Shown here in pieces: positions 23,942-31,091 of a DNA stretch of 42,833 nucleotides (positions within the stretch are counted from its first letter, which is position 1; each line of letters begins with the position of its first letter). The DNA lies in assembly GCA_016867375.1 (NCBI GenBank), contig VGJQ01000006.1:1-42833 (forward strand). Reading direction: 5' to 3'. The position numbers were made by a program, and so were the translations under genes. The DNA is from Candidatus Kaiserbacteria bacterium (GTDB taxonomy: Bacteria > Patescibacteriota > Minisyncoccia > Phycocordibacterales > UBA2100). The notes beneath the pieces were generated by a model. It did not search any database, was not told the DNA's origin, and was given only the letters and a program-made list of their open reading frames with translations.

Positions 23942-24857
23942 ACAAGATTTTTACCCCCGATCGCACAAAATCTGCATAGCTCATCTCATTTTTTCCGGCG
24001 GGCTTCACGATGTCGGGCAAAAATTTTCCATTCGCAAAATGTGCGGTCACTATAGTGACGCGAAATCGGTCACCGTTTCTTTCAGCCTCAAACGACACGC
24101 GCGGCCACTGTGCGTATGCGCGATATTTTCGCCAATTCATCTCATCATCTTGCCCGAGAGTGATATATCCGTCTTCTTTTTTCATCTTGCCTGCACGCGT
24201 GACCTGCGCGGGGTCTTGCGGCATCGGCGCTAGGGCGCCTGCGAGGTACTCGGGCAGCATGCGCACGAGCAGTTCGCCGCCGATCTGTATGAGGCGCGCG
24301 CGCAGATCAATCGTGGTCTCGGATGCACCGATCAGCGTCTTCTCGCTCGCGAGTATGTCGCCCGCATCGAGTGCATACACCATTTTCTGTATCGATACGC
24401 CCGTCTCTGTGTCGCCATTGAGCAGCGCCGACTCGACGGGAGAGGCACCGCGGTATTTGGGAAGGAGCGAATAGTGCACATTGAGTGCACCGCGGGGAAA
24501 TGCATCCAGGAGCGCTTGCGGCAAGATCTTGCCATACGCGACCACGATCGCATACGCACATCCGTATGTGCGAATACTTTCGATGACCGACGCGTCGATC
24601 TGCTCCGGCGTGAGCACGGGGATACCGTGCTCGTCGGCCCACACACGCGTCTCTGATGGTGTGAGTATGAGCCCGCGACCACGCGGCGTATCCGGCGCCG
24701 TGACAACGACCGCCGGGCGAAAGCCATGCGCGTCGAGTATGGCGAGCGTATCGCGCGCCACATACGGCGTACCGAAGAATGCGAACCGCACATCTACCCA
24801 TGCGCAAGATGTGCAAGCCAGGCCTGCACAACCCGCGTGCAGGCCTGGCTTGCACAT
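23940..24857 (-). CDS. fmt: Methionyl-tRNA formyltransferase
   Basis: The core matches Fmt: FAFFGTPYVARDTL near the start, APDTPRGRG, IVVAYGKILP, the catalytic LNVHYSLLPKYRGASPVE block (Asn, His) and the later Asp in VYALDAGDIL, then a C-terminal OB-fold tRNA-binding part. It formylates initiator Met-tRNA. The 5' end is unusual: the frame runs back through a palindromic repeat (24810-24855), giving an N-terminal extension CKPGLHAGCAGLACTSC before VDVRFAFFG. Possible starts are ATG 24887 (listed frame of 315 residues), ATG 24857 (used here) or GTG 24791 without the repeat. def lies upstream in the same direction and overlaps or abuts it, the usual def-fmt pairing. Confidence 0.9.
   Translation of the reverse strand: MCKPGLHAGCAGLACTSCAWVDVRFAFFGTPYVARDTLAILDAHGFRPAVVVTAPDTPRGRGLILTPSETRVWADEHGIPVLTPEQIDASVIESIRTYGCAYAIVVAYGKILPQALLDAFPRGALNVHYSLLPKYRGASPVESALLNGDTETGVSIQKMVYALDAGDILASEKTLIGASETTIDLRARLIQIGGELLVRMLPEYLAGALAPMPQDPAQVTRAGKMKKEDGYITLGQDDEMNWRKYRAYAQWPRVSFEAERNGDRFRVTIVTAHFANGKFLPDIVKPAGKNEMSYADFVRSGVKIL
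24810..24855. repeat. Palindromic repeat family B in the fmt 5' end
   Basis: TGTGCAAGCCAGGCCTGCAC, a short loop, and the complementary GTGCAGGCCTGGCTTGCACA. The outer TGTGCAAGCC/GGCTTGCACA arms match the copies at 35909-35959, and the encoded CKPGLH peptide is the same. Confidence 0.85.
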
Positions 24858-24861
24858 GGGT

Positions 24862-25410
24862 TCATGTATCCTGGGGTTTGTCGTCATAAAGTTCTTTTGC
24901 TTTGTCTATATAGAGAATACCGTCCAAATGATCCATCTCATGCTGAAATACGTGTGCGAGGAATCCCGATGCGCCGCGCGTAAAGAGCTTACCATGCTCA
25001 TCATAGGCGCGTATGGTCGCTTTTTCCGCACGGAGTACATACCCCCATTTGCCTTTGACCGACAGACAGCCTTCATGTTTGAGCTTCCTGCCACGCGACA
25101 TCTTGATCATCACAGGATTGATGTACACCGCATCAGGAAGCATTCGCTCTGACTTTGATGCCTCCCCATGAGCCTCGTCGGATTCGTCGCCCCCATGTTT
25201 GGCAAGCGCACGGCCCGATACGATAAACAACCGTATCGCGGCACCGACCTGCGGCGCAGCAATCGCGACACCGTATTTCTCCTGCGCGAGCAGATGCTTC
25301 ATATCGCGGATGAGTTCGCACAACGAGGTGCCCCCGATCTCCGAGAGCGGAATTTCTTTTGAAATTTCCCGCAACGCGGGATTTTCCGTATATGGTAGTA
25401 TGGCGCGCAT
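24862..25410 (-). CDS. def: Peptide deformylase
   Basis: The 182-residue protein has all three motifs: GVAIAAPQVG (47-56; family GxGxAAxQ), EGCLSV (113-118, Cys115 metal ligand) and HEMDH (157-161, with the catalytic Glu158). It removes the formyl group from nascent proteins and partners the adjacent fmt. There is an insertion of about 20 acidic, hydrophilic residues after VSGRALAKHGG (about 66-90) compared with short deformylases. It starts at 25410 without a strong ribosome binding site. Confidence 0.95.
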   Translation of the reverse strand: MRAILPYTENPALREISKEIPLSEIGGTSLCELIRDMKHLLAQEKYGVAIAAPQVGAAIRLFIVSGRALAKHGGDESDEAHGEASKSERMLPDAVYINPVMIKMSRGRKLKHEGCLSVKGKWGYVLRAEKATIRAYDEHGKLFTRGASGFLAHVFQHEMDHLDGILYIDKAKELYDDKPQDT

Positions 25411-25458
25411 ATTTTTTATACTGTACCTTGTGTTTTCATTTTATAAAAACAAAAAAAG

Positions 25459-25483
25459 CGGGCCGGCGCGATGCACCGGCCCG
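25459..25483 (-). terminator. Minus-strand terminator upstream of def
   Basis: CGGGCCGG and CCGGCCCG form a hairpin, followed on the minus strand by CTTTTTTTGTTTTTA. It would end a transcript coming from the HAD gene or from the unassigned region. Confidence 0.7.
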
Positions 25484-25846
25484 AGTCGGGGGAATGGGAC
25501 AGAACAATTACAACGGTAGGCAGGGGTGGGCGGGAGAATGTCTTCAAACTCCAATGGCCTGTATGGTCGTTTATACACAAATACCCACGACCGGGCACAC
25601 TGAAGCTTTTCGGAGATTCTCCCGCCACCAGCTCTGTGAAAGCGCTACTCCAGAAGGAGGCGCCCGAGTCCGCCCCACAGAGCACCACCCACCTCGGGGA
25701 TCTGCGATCTAAGACCGTGCTTGACCTCGCGGTCGGAGCGATCACCCAAGCTTTTAGGACTCGGGGTATCATGACATACCACCCCACAAAAAGCAAGAAA
25801 AAATGACCCCTTATCGGGATTGGCGGAGGTAGCACCTCCACCAACT

Positions 25847-25867
25847 TGTCGAGGTCTGACCTCCACA
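25847..25867. repeat. Palindromic repeat family A (GAGGTCnGACCTC)
   Basis: TGTCGAGGTCTGACCTCCACA; the same core occurs at 26691, 26714, 30945, 32516, 38219, 38399 and 39000. Confidence 0.8.
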
Positions 25868-25902
25868 CACCTCGTTCCCCAAGAGGAACGGCCGCACAGG
25901 CC

Positions 25903-26598
25903 TCAATAGTACTCATACCGTATCATCCCTTCATGATGCTTTTCCATCCACGCCGGAAGCTCATCGATAGATGAAATGATGTTTTCCAAAGCTATCGGAT
26001 ACTGCTTCGTATGCTCGAGCATGTATGGACCGGTCTGCACGACGACAGTCGTCAGGCTGGCCTGGGCACCACCGAGGATGTCTGCCGGCGTATCGCCCAC
26101 AAAGATACACTGCTCACGATGTATTCCAAGATCACTCCTCAGTGTCTCGAGTGCATAACGAAACGCGCGCGGATCCGGCTTGGCATAGTAGAAGTCATCG
26201 CGCGTCGAAAGGAAGGCAAACTCCCGCAGGAAGTCCATCCGATCGAATATCGCTGTGATGTTTTCCCTGTTGCGTGACGTGAGGAGCACAGCCTTAATGT
26301 CGTTCCTGCGCAGCCAGTACAGCACTTCTCGTGCGCCCGGCACATGCGGCACCGGCTCGCTCAAATCAAACTTTTCCCACCGCTCATACATCGCCTTTGC
26401 AAGCTCCGCTGAGATACCGAGACCTTTTTCAAGGAGCACTACCCCTGGTGCACCCCACGCTTCGGTAAGCCGACGGCGCTCCGCAAGCCCATACGGCACA
26501 TCGTGGAATGCGCAAAGTATTTTGATGCGACGCAGACCCTCCCGAAACGAATCGAGGATGGGCCCATCGCAATCGCAGATGACAGCTTGGATATCCAT
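25903..26598 (-). CDS. HAD-superfamily hydrolase (phosphoglycolate phosphatase-like)
   Basis: The 231-residue protein has HAD motif I ICDCDGPILDS (Asp9, Asp11), motif II LLTSRN, the Lys region and motif IV FVGDTPADI, with a helical cap inserted after motif I as in phosphoglycolate-phosphatase-type HADs. The substrate cannot be told. GGGAGAATACTG precedes the ATG at 26598. It acts in the cytosol on a small phosphorylated metabolite. Downstream lies the unassigned stretch and then def. Confidence 0.85.
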   Translation of the reverse strand: MDIQAVICDCDGPILDSFREGLRRIKILCAFHDVPYGLAERRRLTEAWGAPGVVLLEKGLGISAELAKAMYERWEKFDLSEPVPHVPGAREVLYWLRRNDIKAVLLTSRNRENITAIFDRMDFLREFAFLSTRDDFYYAKPDPRAFRYALETLRSDLGIHREQCIFVGDTPADILGGAQASLTTVVVQTGPYMLEHTKQYPIALENIISSIDELPAWMEKHHEGMIRYEYY

Positions 26599-26690
26599 CA
26601 GTATTCTCCCTATGTAAGTCTTCTGACGACACTATACATGAAAATGATGTATATAAGTATCGGATCAGGAGTGTTGGCGGAGGTGGTCAG

Positions 26691-26737
26691 TAGAGGTCTG
26701 ACCTCGACAGGTCGGTGGAGGTCAGACCTCCACACAC
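26691..26737. repeat. Two adjacent family A palindromes
   Basis: TAGAGGTCTGACCTCGACA (26691-26709) and GTGGAGGTCAGACCTCCACA (26715-26734) lie head to tail in the region upstream of the metallophosphoesterase gene. Confidence 0.8.
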
Positions 26738-26888
26738 CTTGAAATCTTTTTGACCACCGCGCAAGCATGCGGTATCCACAGGCACGATGGGATAGACGGC
26801 AAAAAGCGACAGGTACGATGCATACAGGACTGAATCTCTGTCCTTTGACACCCCCACAGTGTCAGATACAAACCATGAGGAGGCCACA

Positions 26889-28502
26889 ATGGCTGCTCGC
26901 AAAAAAGCGGAGGTCATCAAACAGGCCTCCGTCAATGAACGCCCTAAGTATGGGTATTGTCCCCAATGTGGAAGTGGTTGGGTCATCAAGAAGGGCGTCA
27001 CCACGAACGCCGGCAGCGAGAAGCAGCGTTATACCTGCAGATCATGCGGCTACATGACCACCGCACCGCTGAAAGAGCCACCCAAGCCCGCCACACCGAT
27101 GCGGCACACGCTTCCGAGAGCGAAACGCTACATCATCACCGCCGCGCAGAATGCGACGCCGATCCACAAACCGACGTGGGCAACACTCTTGCAGTGTGCC
27201 AAGTATTACGACGCAGAGATCGTGGTCATCCCCGGTCGCTATAAGAACCCGACCAGTCTTTGGTCAAAGAAAAACATGAACGACGAGTGGTGGGATAAGG
27301 CGCTCCAAGACTATTTATACAGCGGGTGGTTTGAGCTCAATGAGCGCCTCGTTATCGTCGGCGACTGCAAGGTCGAGTGGGCATCGCGCAATCCGCTCAG
27401 CGGCATGGATGCGCTCACCGAGGATATGAGTGGTATCGTGGGACATGGAATGCGCGAAATGCGGTCGATCCCGACCCCACAGTACAAGCATCCGAAGATC
27501 ATGTACACGACCGGCACCTGTACAGTGGCGAACTACACCGATACAAAACGGGGAAGGATCGCTAGACCCCGTCACTGTCTCGGCGCATTGCTCGTCGAAG
27601 TGGATGGCAAGACGTTCTTTGCGCGACAGCTCGATGCGAATAAAAACGGGAGCTTCATCGATCTGGATATGGAGTTTACTCCTGATGAGGTGCGCCCAGC
27701 CAAGCGCGCGCTTGGGCTCTGCATGGGTGATATTCATCGTCGTTGGATCCTCCCCGCGGTCGTTCGCGCGACCTTTACGGCTCCAGACAGCATGGTCAAA
27801 CTGACCAACCCGGAAAATCTCTTTTGGCACGACACAATTGATGGCCACGCCCGCAATCATCATCATGAGGGTAATTGGGTCATTCGATACGGCAAATGGA
27901 AATTTGGCATCGAATCAGTGCGTACGGAGATCGAAGAGGCGATCAACTTTGTGAATCAACACACGACAGCGGATCGTAAATCGTTCATCGTCCCAAGCAA
28001 TCACGATAAAGTCATCGACAAATGGCTAAATCGTGTTGACTTCCGAAATGATCCGGTGAATATCGATCATTACCTCGACTCCGCCAAGAAGACAAAGGAC
28101 AGCGTCCGATTGACCGAGGGGGGCATCACATACAACGATCCCTTCATCAGTTTCGGCCGAACTCTTGCAAACAAAAACGTCCTGTTCCTCGAAGAAGGTG
28201 AGAGCAAAGTCCTCGCTCGTGTCGACTATGGTTTCCACGGCGACAAGGGCCCGGGTGGGTCAAGGGGCACCACCGCCAATCTTTCACGGATGGGCGTTAA
28301 GGTCTCCAAAGGTCACAATCACACCGCCGAAATCATCAACGGCTGCTACAGTGTTGGTAAAAGCACCGGCATGCTTGAATATGAGAAGGGGGCGCCCAGC
28401 GCGCACACCAACTCTCATATTTTGCAGTATGCGAATGGCAAACGGACGATCATCACAATCATCAATGGTCGCTTTTGCCTGCCGCGTCCGAAGAAAAACT
28501 AA
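26889..28502 (+). CDS. Phage-A1-like metallophosphoesterase with N-terminal zinc ribbon
   Basis: The ATG at 26889 follows a strong GAGGAGG (26877-26883), which decides the start over a GTG at 26859. Of 537 residues, 20-56 form a four-Cys zinc ribbon (CPQC 24/27, CRSC 50/53) of the transposase/regulator style. The C-terminal half carries calcineurin-type metal motifs: GDIH (280-283), SNHD (370-373), HGDKG (450-454) and GHNH (475-478). The length and layout resemble the A1 pre-early protein of phage T5, an Mn-dependent nuclease that degrades host DNA. A role as a DNA nuclease, from a phage or in defence, is inference. The gene is a single unit with its own terminator, flanked by palindromic repeats. 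Confidence 0.75.
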   Translation: MAARKKAEVIKQASVNERPKYGYCPQCGSGWVIKKGVTTNAGSEKQRYTCRSCGYMTTAPLKEPPKPATPMRHTLPRAKRYIITAAQNATPIHKPTWATLLQCAKYYDAEIVVIPGRYKNPTSLWSKKNMNDEWWDKALQDYLYSGWFELNERLVIVGDCKVEWASRNPLSGMDALTEDMSGIVGHGMREMRSIPTPQYKHPKIMYTTGTCTVANYTDTKRGRIARPRHCLGALLVEVDGKTFFARQLDANKNGSFIDLDMEFTPDEVRPAKRALGLCMGDIHRRWILPAVVRATFTAPDSMVKLTNPENLFWHDTIDGHARNHHHEGNWVIRYGKWKFGIESVRTEIEEAINFVNQHTTADRKSFIVPSNHDKVIDKWLNRVDFRNDPVNIDHYLDSAKKTKDSVRLTEGGITYNDPFISFGRTLANKNVLFLEEGESKVLARVDYGFHGDKGPGGSRGTTANLSRMGVKVSKGHNHTAEIINGCYSVGKSTGMLEYEKGAPSAHTNSHILQYANGKRTIITIINGRFCLPRPKKN

Positions 28503-28506
28503 GACC

Positions 28507-28541
28507 CACCCCCGCGCCTACACGGCACGGGGGTGCTTTTT
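28507..28541 (+). terminator. Terminator of the metallophosphoesterase gene
   Basis: CACCCCCG and CGGGGGTG form a hairpin followed by CTTTTTC, just after the stop at 28502. Confidence 0.8.
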
Positions 28542-28572
28542 CACTTGATGCCGACCACACAATGTACATGGT

Positions 28573-29079
28573 CTATCGACCGATGATAGTGCCTTTGTCA
28601 GCCGGATTGAACAGTATTTCGCTTTTTTCCAGCAGATACAGATGCGTGATTCCTGCAGAGATAATGGCGTCCCAACATGGCTCACACGCCCACCAATGTC
28701 CCCACAGATACATCGCCGCACCGCGCATGTCGTGTCCGTTCGCTTGCGCGTGTGTGATCGCTGTACGCTCGGCATGATTCTTGGGATGACATCCTTCGCA
28801 CAGATCGTATCCTTGGCCTGTCGGGATGCCGAGGCGCATACGCTCGCATCCATGATGTTCGTGGTAGTCGCATCCATTCACACCTCGTCCGACGAGCACT
28901 TGATCGCAGACTATGACCGCGCCAACTTTTTGTTTCTTGTCGAGCGAATACTGCAGCGCGACATCCCGCGCCGCCTGCATAAAGATATTATCTTCTCCCA
29001 CATACAACATAGCTCGGCCCACGGGAATGTAGGGATATCGTATCACCATCATGTCGTGTCCCTGTTTCCATGTGTCCAT
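28573..29079 (-). CDS. dCMP deaminase-family protein (ComEB-like)
   Basis: The 168-residue protein has the zinc-dependent deaminase motifs HAERTAI (His102, Glu104) and CEPC (132-135), and the extra Cys/His segment NGCDYHEHHGCER...CEGC typical of deoxycytidylate deaminases. It should convert dCMP to dUMP for thymidylate synthesis. The N-terminus before NIFMQAARDVAL is about 30 residues and the start could also be an internal ATG at 29052 or 29049. It is convergent with the metallophosphoesterase gene; the two share the short gap with the terminator. Confidence 0.85.
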   Translation of the reverse strand: MDTWKQGHDMMVIRYPYIPVGRAMLYVGEDNIFMQAARDVALQYSLDKKQKVGAVIVCDQVLVGRGVNGCDYHEHHGCERMRLGIPTGQGYDLCEGCHPKNHAERTAITHAQANGHDMRGAAMYLWGHWWACEPCWDAIISAGITHLYLLEKSEILFNPADKGTIIGR

Positions 29080-29136
29080 TTTCTATCGCAATCTTATCAT
29101 CGTCTCTACAACAATGCAGACCATACTAATTGATCA

Positions 29137-29231
29137 GGGCTCGTCCACACATAACGGATCCGTTATGTGTAGGCATCACGTATGGGCCCGTTTATTTTGT
29201 GTTGAACTTACTTATGAACGGACCCTAAGCT
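29137..29231. repeat. Two-hairpin repeat family C, copy 1
   Basis: A roughly 92-base element starting GGGCTCGTCCACACATAACG. It folds into ACACATAACG-CGTTATGTGT and GGGCCCGTTTAT...ATGAACGGACCC. Copy 2 at 42503-42592 has the same order with compensating changes. Confidence 0.8.
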
Positions 29232-29261
29232 GACAATTTTCCCAATTGGGATTTTTGTCAG
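29230..29261. repeat. Palindromic repeat family D, copy 1
   Basis: CTGACAATTTTCCCAATTGG with its complement, directly after family C copy 1. The match at 35465-35496 is nearly identical. Confidence 0.75.
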
Positions 29262-29355
29262 CCTACAGATATGCACGAAGTCTTGCCTCACGCAGCCTTG
29301 TACCTGACACAGTCCTTTCATTGATTTACTTTTACAATACCGACATACTTACCCC

Positions 29356-29685
29356 ATGCAGCACATCAAGCTGGAGCTTGCACGCAAGATCGAGCGCGAT
29401 CGCCGCACCGAACGCGGCGAGCTGATGAAATACTTCCGCGAGCGGCTCAATCCGGGCCGCCGCCAAGAAGGCCTGCCAGCGATCACTATGAGCCGCATGG
29501 GTAAACTCCTCGAAGGTATCCCGACCAAAGACCTCTACTACCTCAAAAGCGTCTGCGACAAGGCGCGCAATTTTTCCACAAAATTCTGGTACGAATTAAA
29601 CCCCGAAAAATACACCGAAGCCGCGAAAGGGAAGCCCGCCAAGTACGAAAAACGGCCCCCCGGCGCCGACGGCCGGTTTTTGTGA
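29356..29685 (+). CDS. Small basic hypothetical protein
   Basis: The 109-residue protein is basic and helical (LARKIERDRRTERGELMKYFRERLNPGRRQEGLP, then MSRMGKLLEGIPTKDLYYLKSVCDKA). Its C-terminus (YEKRPPGADGRFL) is encoded within a GC-rich hairpin followed by T residues, so the terminator overlaps the gene end. No family recognised; the pattern suggests nucleic-acid binding, which is inference. A consensus promoter for the next gene starts 5 bases after its stop. Confidence 0.65.
   Translation: MQHIKLELARKIERDRRTERGELMKYFRERLNPGRRQEGLPAITMSRMGKLLEGIPTKDLYYLKSVCDKARNFSTKFWYELNPEKYTEAAKGKPAKYEKRPPGADGRFL
29652..29681 (+). terminator. Terminator overlapping the 3' end of the 29356 gene
   Basis: AAAACGGCC pairs with GGCCGGTTTT around a GC-rich loop, ending in TTTTTG. 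Confidence 0.55.
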
Positions 29686-29689
29686 AAAG

Positions 29690-29718
29690 TTGACAGATAA
29701 ATATGGATGGTTTATAAT
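29690..29718 (+). promoter_or_regulatory. Consensus sigma70 promoter of the SPFH gene
   Basis: TTGACA (29690-29695), exactly 17 bases, then TATAAT (29713-29718): both boxes perfect. Predicted start near 29725; AAGGAG at 29762-29767 is the ribosome binding site. Confidence 0.85.
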
Positions 29719-29773
29719 GGCATTCTAGTATCCAGATAGGGATACGCTCTTGCACCATTGAAAGGAGTGCATC

Positions 29774-30682
29774 ATGATCTTTGACTCACCCGGCAAGATA
29801 ATAGCGTCGATTTTCGGCGGCCTATTTCTGCTCACCGTCGGCTTCGTCAGCTTCAGCATCGATGAAATCGATGCGGGGCACGTCGGCGTCTTCAAATACC
29901 AGCCCTACTTCTTCGGTAGCGGAGGTCTCGATCCCCAAGTGACCACCGGTCCTGCGCGCGTCTACACGTGGCGCTCTACCACGACTCTCCCTGTGAGGGC
30001 GGCACCTTCGACGCTTTCGATCCACGTGGACGACCTGACGTCCCACGATCGTATCCCGCTCGACTTCGACATCGCTATCACGTTCTTCCTCGCCGACCCT
30101 GCAAAGGCGCCGGCCATGATCGAACATTTTGGCGGTGGCACGGAGACGACATTCCATACACTCGTCCTGCAAAAGACGGGTGAGACGATCACCGGCGAAC
30201 TCATGTCGTTCCTCCGCAACGAGGTGCGTCATTATCATTCGCAGGTCTTCATCGCCGCACAAAACGAGGATGGGACGGAGTCCGACGGCGCGAGCAGGGT
30301 TGAGGTCAACACGAGGACCTACATCAACGAGTTCCTCGCGAAAAACGGCGCCGGCATGATCAAGGTCGCAAATATCGCCCTTGGCCGTGCCAACCCACCG
30401 GAGAACGTCCGCAACCAAATCGCTGCGACGACGGCACAAGCCCAACAGGTGAAAACGGAGCAGGAACGACGTCGAGCCGCCAACGAGCGTGAGGAGACAG
30501 AAAAGGCCGTTGCGGCAGCGGACCTGGCCTACATCAAGAAGCTTGGCCTGACGAACGATCAGTTCATCGCATTTAAGACTCTTGACGCGATTCGATCTGT
30601 CTGTCAGAGCGGCGTGACGTGCGTCCTGACAGTACCCGGAGTTCCGGTCACCGTCCCCGCCGACATCGGCAGTAAAAAATAA
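29774..30682 (+). CDS. SPFH/prohibitin-like membrane protein
   Basis: The 302-residue protein has one N-terminal membrane helix (KIIASIFGGLFLLTVGFVSF) and a Band 7 domain: GHVGVFKYQPYFF, a DLTSHDRIPLDFDIAITFFL beta segment near 90-110, NEVRHYHSQVFI, and a coiled coil (QAQQVKTEQERRRAANEREETEKAVAAADLAYI) near 220-262. Such proteins oligomerise at the membrane and shape membrane microdomains or hold proteases. It has a perfect promoter and a strong terminator, so it is a highly expressed single-gene unit. A second SPFH gene follows. Confidence 0.82.
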   Translation: MIFDSPGKIIASIFGGLFLLTVGFVSFSIDEIDAGHVGVFKYQPYFFGSGGLDPQVTTGPARVYTWRSTTTLPVRAAPSTLSIHVDDLTSHDRIPLDFDIAITFFLADPAKAPAMIEHFGGGTETTFHTLVLQKTGETITGELMSFLRNEVRHYHSQVFIAAQNEDGTESDGASRVEVNTRTYINEFLAKNGAGMIKVANIALGRANPPENVRNQIAATTAQAQQVKTEQERRRAANEREETEKAVAAADLAYIKKLGLTNDQFIAFKTLDAIRSVCQSGVTCVLTVPGVPVTVPADIGSKK

Positions 30683-30703
30683 CCCGAAAAGGGATCATTG
30701 TCC

Positions 30704-30740
30704 CAGCGGCAAGGTGCTTGCACCTTGCCGCTGCTTTTTT
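30704..30740 (+). terminator. Terminator of the first SPFH gene
   Basis: CAGCGGCAAGGTGC and GCACCTTGCCGCTG form a 14-base-pair hairpin followed by CTTTTTTA. Confidence 0.9.
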
Positions 30741-30846
30741 ATGTCCCTACACAAAAAGTAATCATGATCATTCTTCATCCCCTGAGAGTACCATGATGTC
30801 AAAAGTCTGACTTTTGACAATTTGACGTAGGGCGCCCTTCGAAAGG

Positions 30847-30916
30847 GGACGACCTGGAGACCAAGTAATCTGCCTTAAAAGGCATCCCCGCGCGGCTCCA
30901 GGTCGCGCGGGGATTC
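30847..30916 (+). ncRNA. Candidate structured RNA with alternative stems
   Basis: CGACCTGGAG (around 30850) can pair with CTCCAGGTCG (around 30896) enclosing the small hairpin GCCTTAAAAGGC. Alternatively CCCCGCGCG pairs with CGCGCGGGG (30886-30912), a terminator-like stem followed by ATTCTTTAATT. The two are partly exclusive, as in attenuators. No known riboswitch consensus was recognised, and a promoter lies downstream before the next gene. Confidence 0.35.
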
Positions 30917-30944
30917 TTTAATTGTCTCCAATTTATCAAAAGTG

Positions 30945-30966
30945 TGTTGAGGTCAGACCTCCACAA
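30945..30966. repeat. Palindromic repeat family A
   Basis: TGTTGAGGTCAGACCTCCAC plus AA; shares the GAGGTC(A/T)GACCTC core. Confidence 0.75.
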
Positions 30967-31006
30967 TTTTTTATTTTCAACGACGTTTATTACACATCGT
31001 CAATTC

Positions 31007-31035
31007 TTGCATTATTTGTTATAGCATGGTATACA
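31007..31035 (+). promoter_or_regulatory. Promoter of the flotillin-like gene
   Basis: TTGCAT (31007-31012), 17 bases, TATACA (31030-31035), about 50 bases before the ATG at 31092. Confidence 0.6.
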
Positions 31036-31091
31036 GTGCGCGGCAGCGAATGCATCCTGCAAACGCACCACCGTGAACAACGGAGAATACG

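Larger units (their letters stand above)
25411..25902. other. Intergenic stretch of about 490 bases, no confident gene
   Basis: Overlapping frames exist on both strands: 25416-25916 minus contains the repeat-derived VWRSDL peptide and runs through a terminator; 25471-25806 plus has a plausible helical C-terminus (HLGDLRSKTVLDLAVGAITQAF) but its ATG lies in a hairpin. It also holds the hairpin GGAGGT-AGC-ACCTCC near 25825 and a family A palindrome at 25847. A decayed gene is possible. Confidence 0.4.
30741..31091. other. Intergenic stretch between the two SPFH genes
   Basis: No gene. It holds the palindrome TGTCAAAAGTC...GACTTTTGACA (30797-30819), a structured RNA candidate (30847-30916), a family A palindrome (30945-30966) and a promoter (31007-31035). 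Confidence 0.6.

Noticed and set aside
25471-25806. Plus frame of 111 codons as a gene
   Set aside because: The ATG lies in a terminator stem with no ribosome binding site; only the C-terminal 40 residues look plausible.
25416-25916. Minus frame of 166 codons as a gene
   Set aside because: It runs through a terminator hairpin and a palindromic repeat, and its composition is not protein-like.
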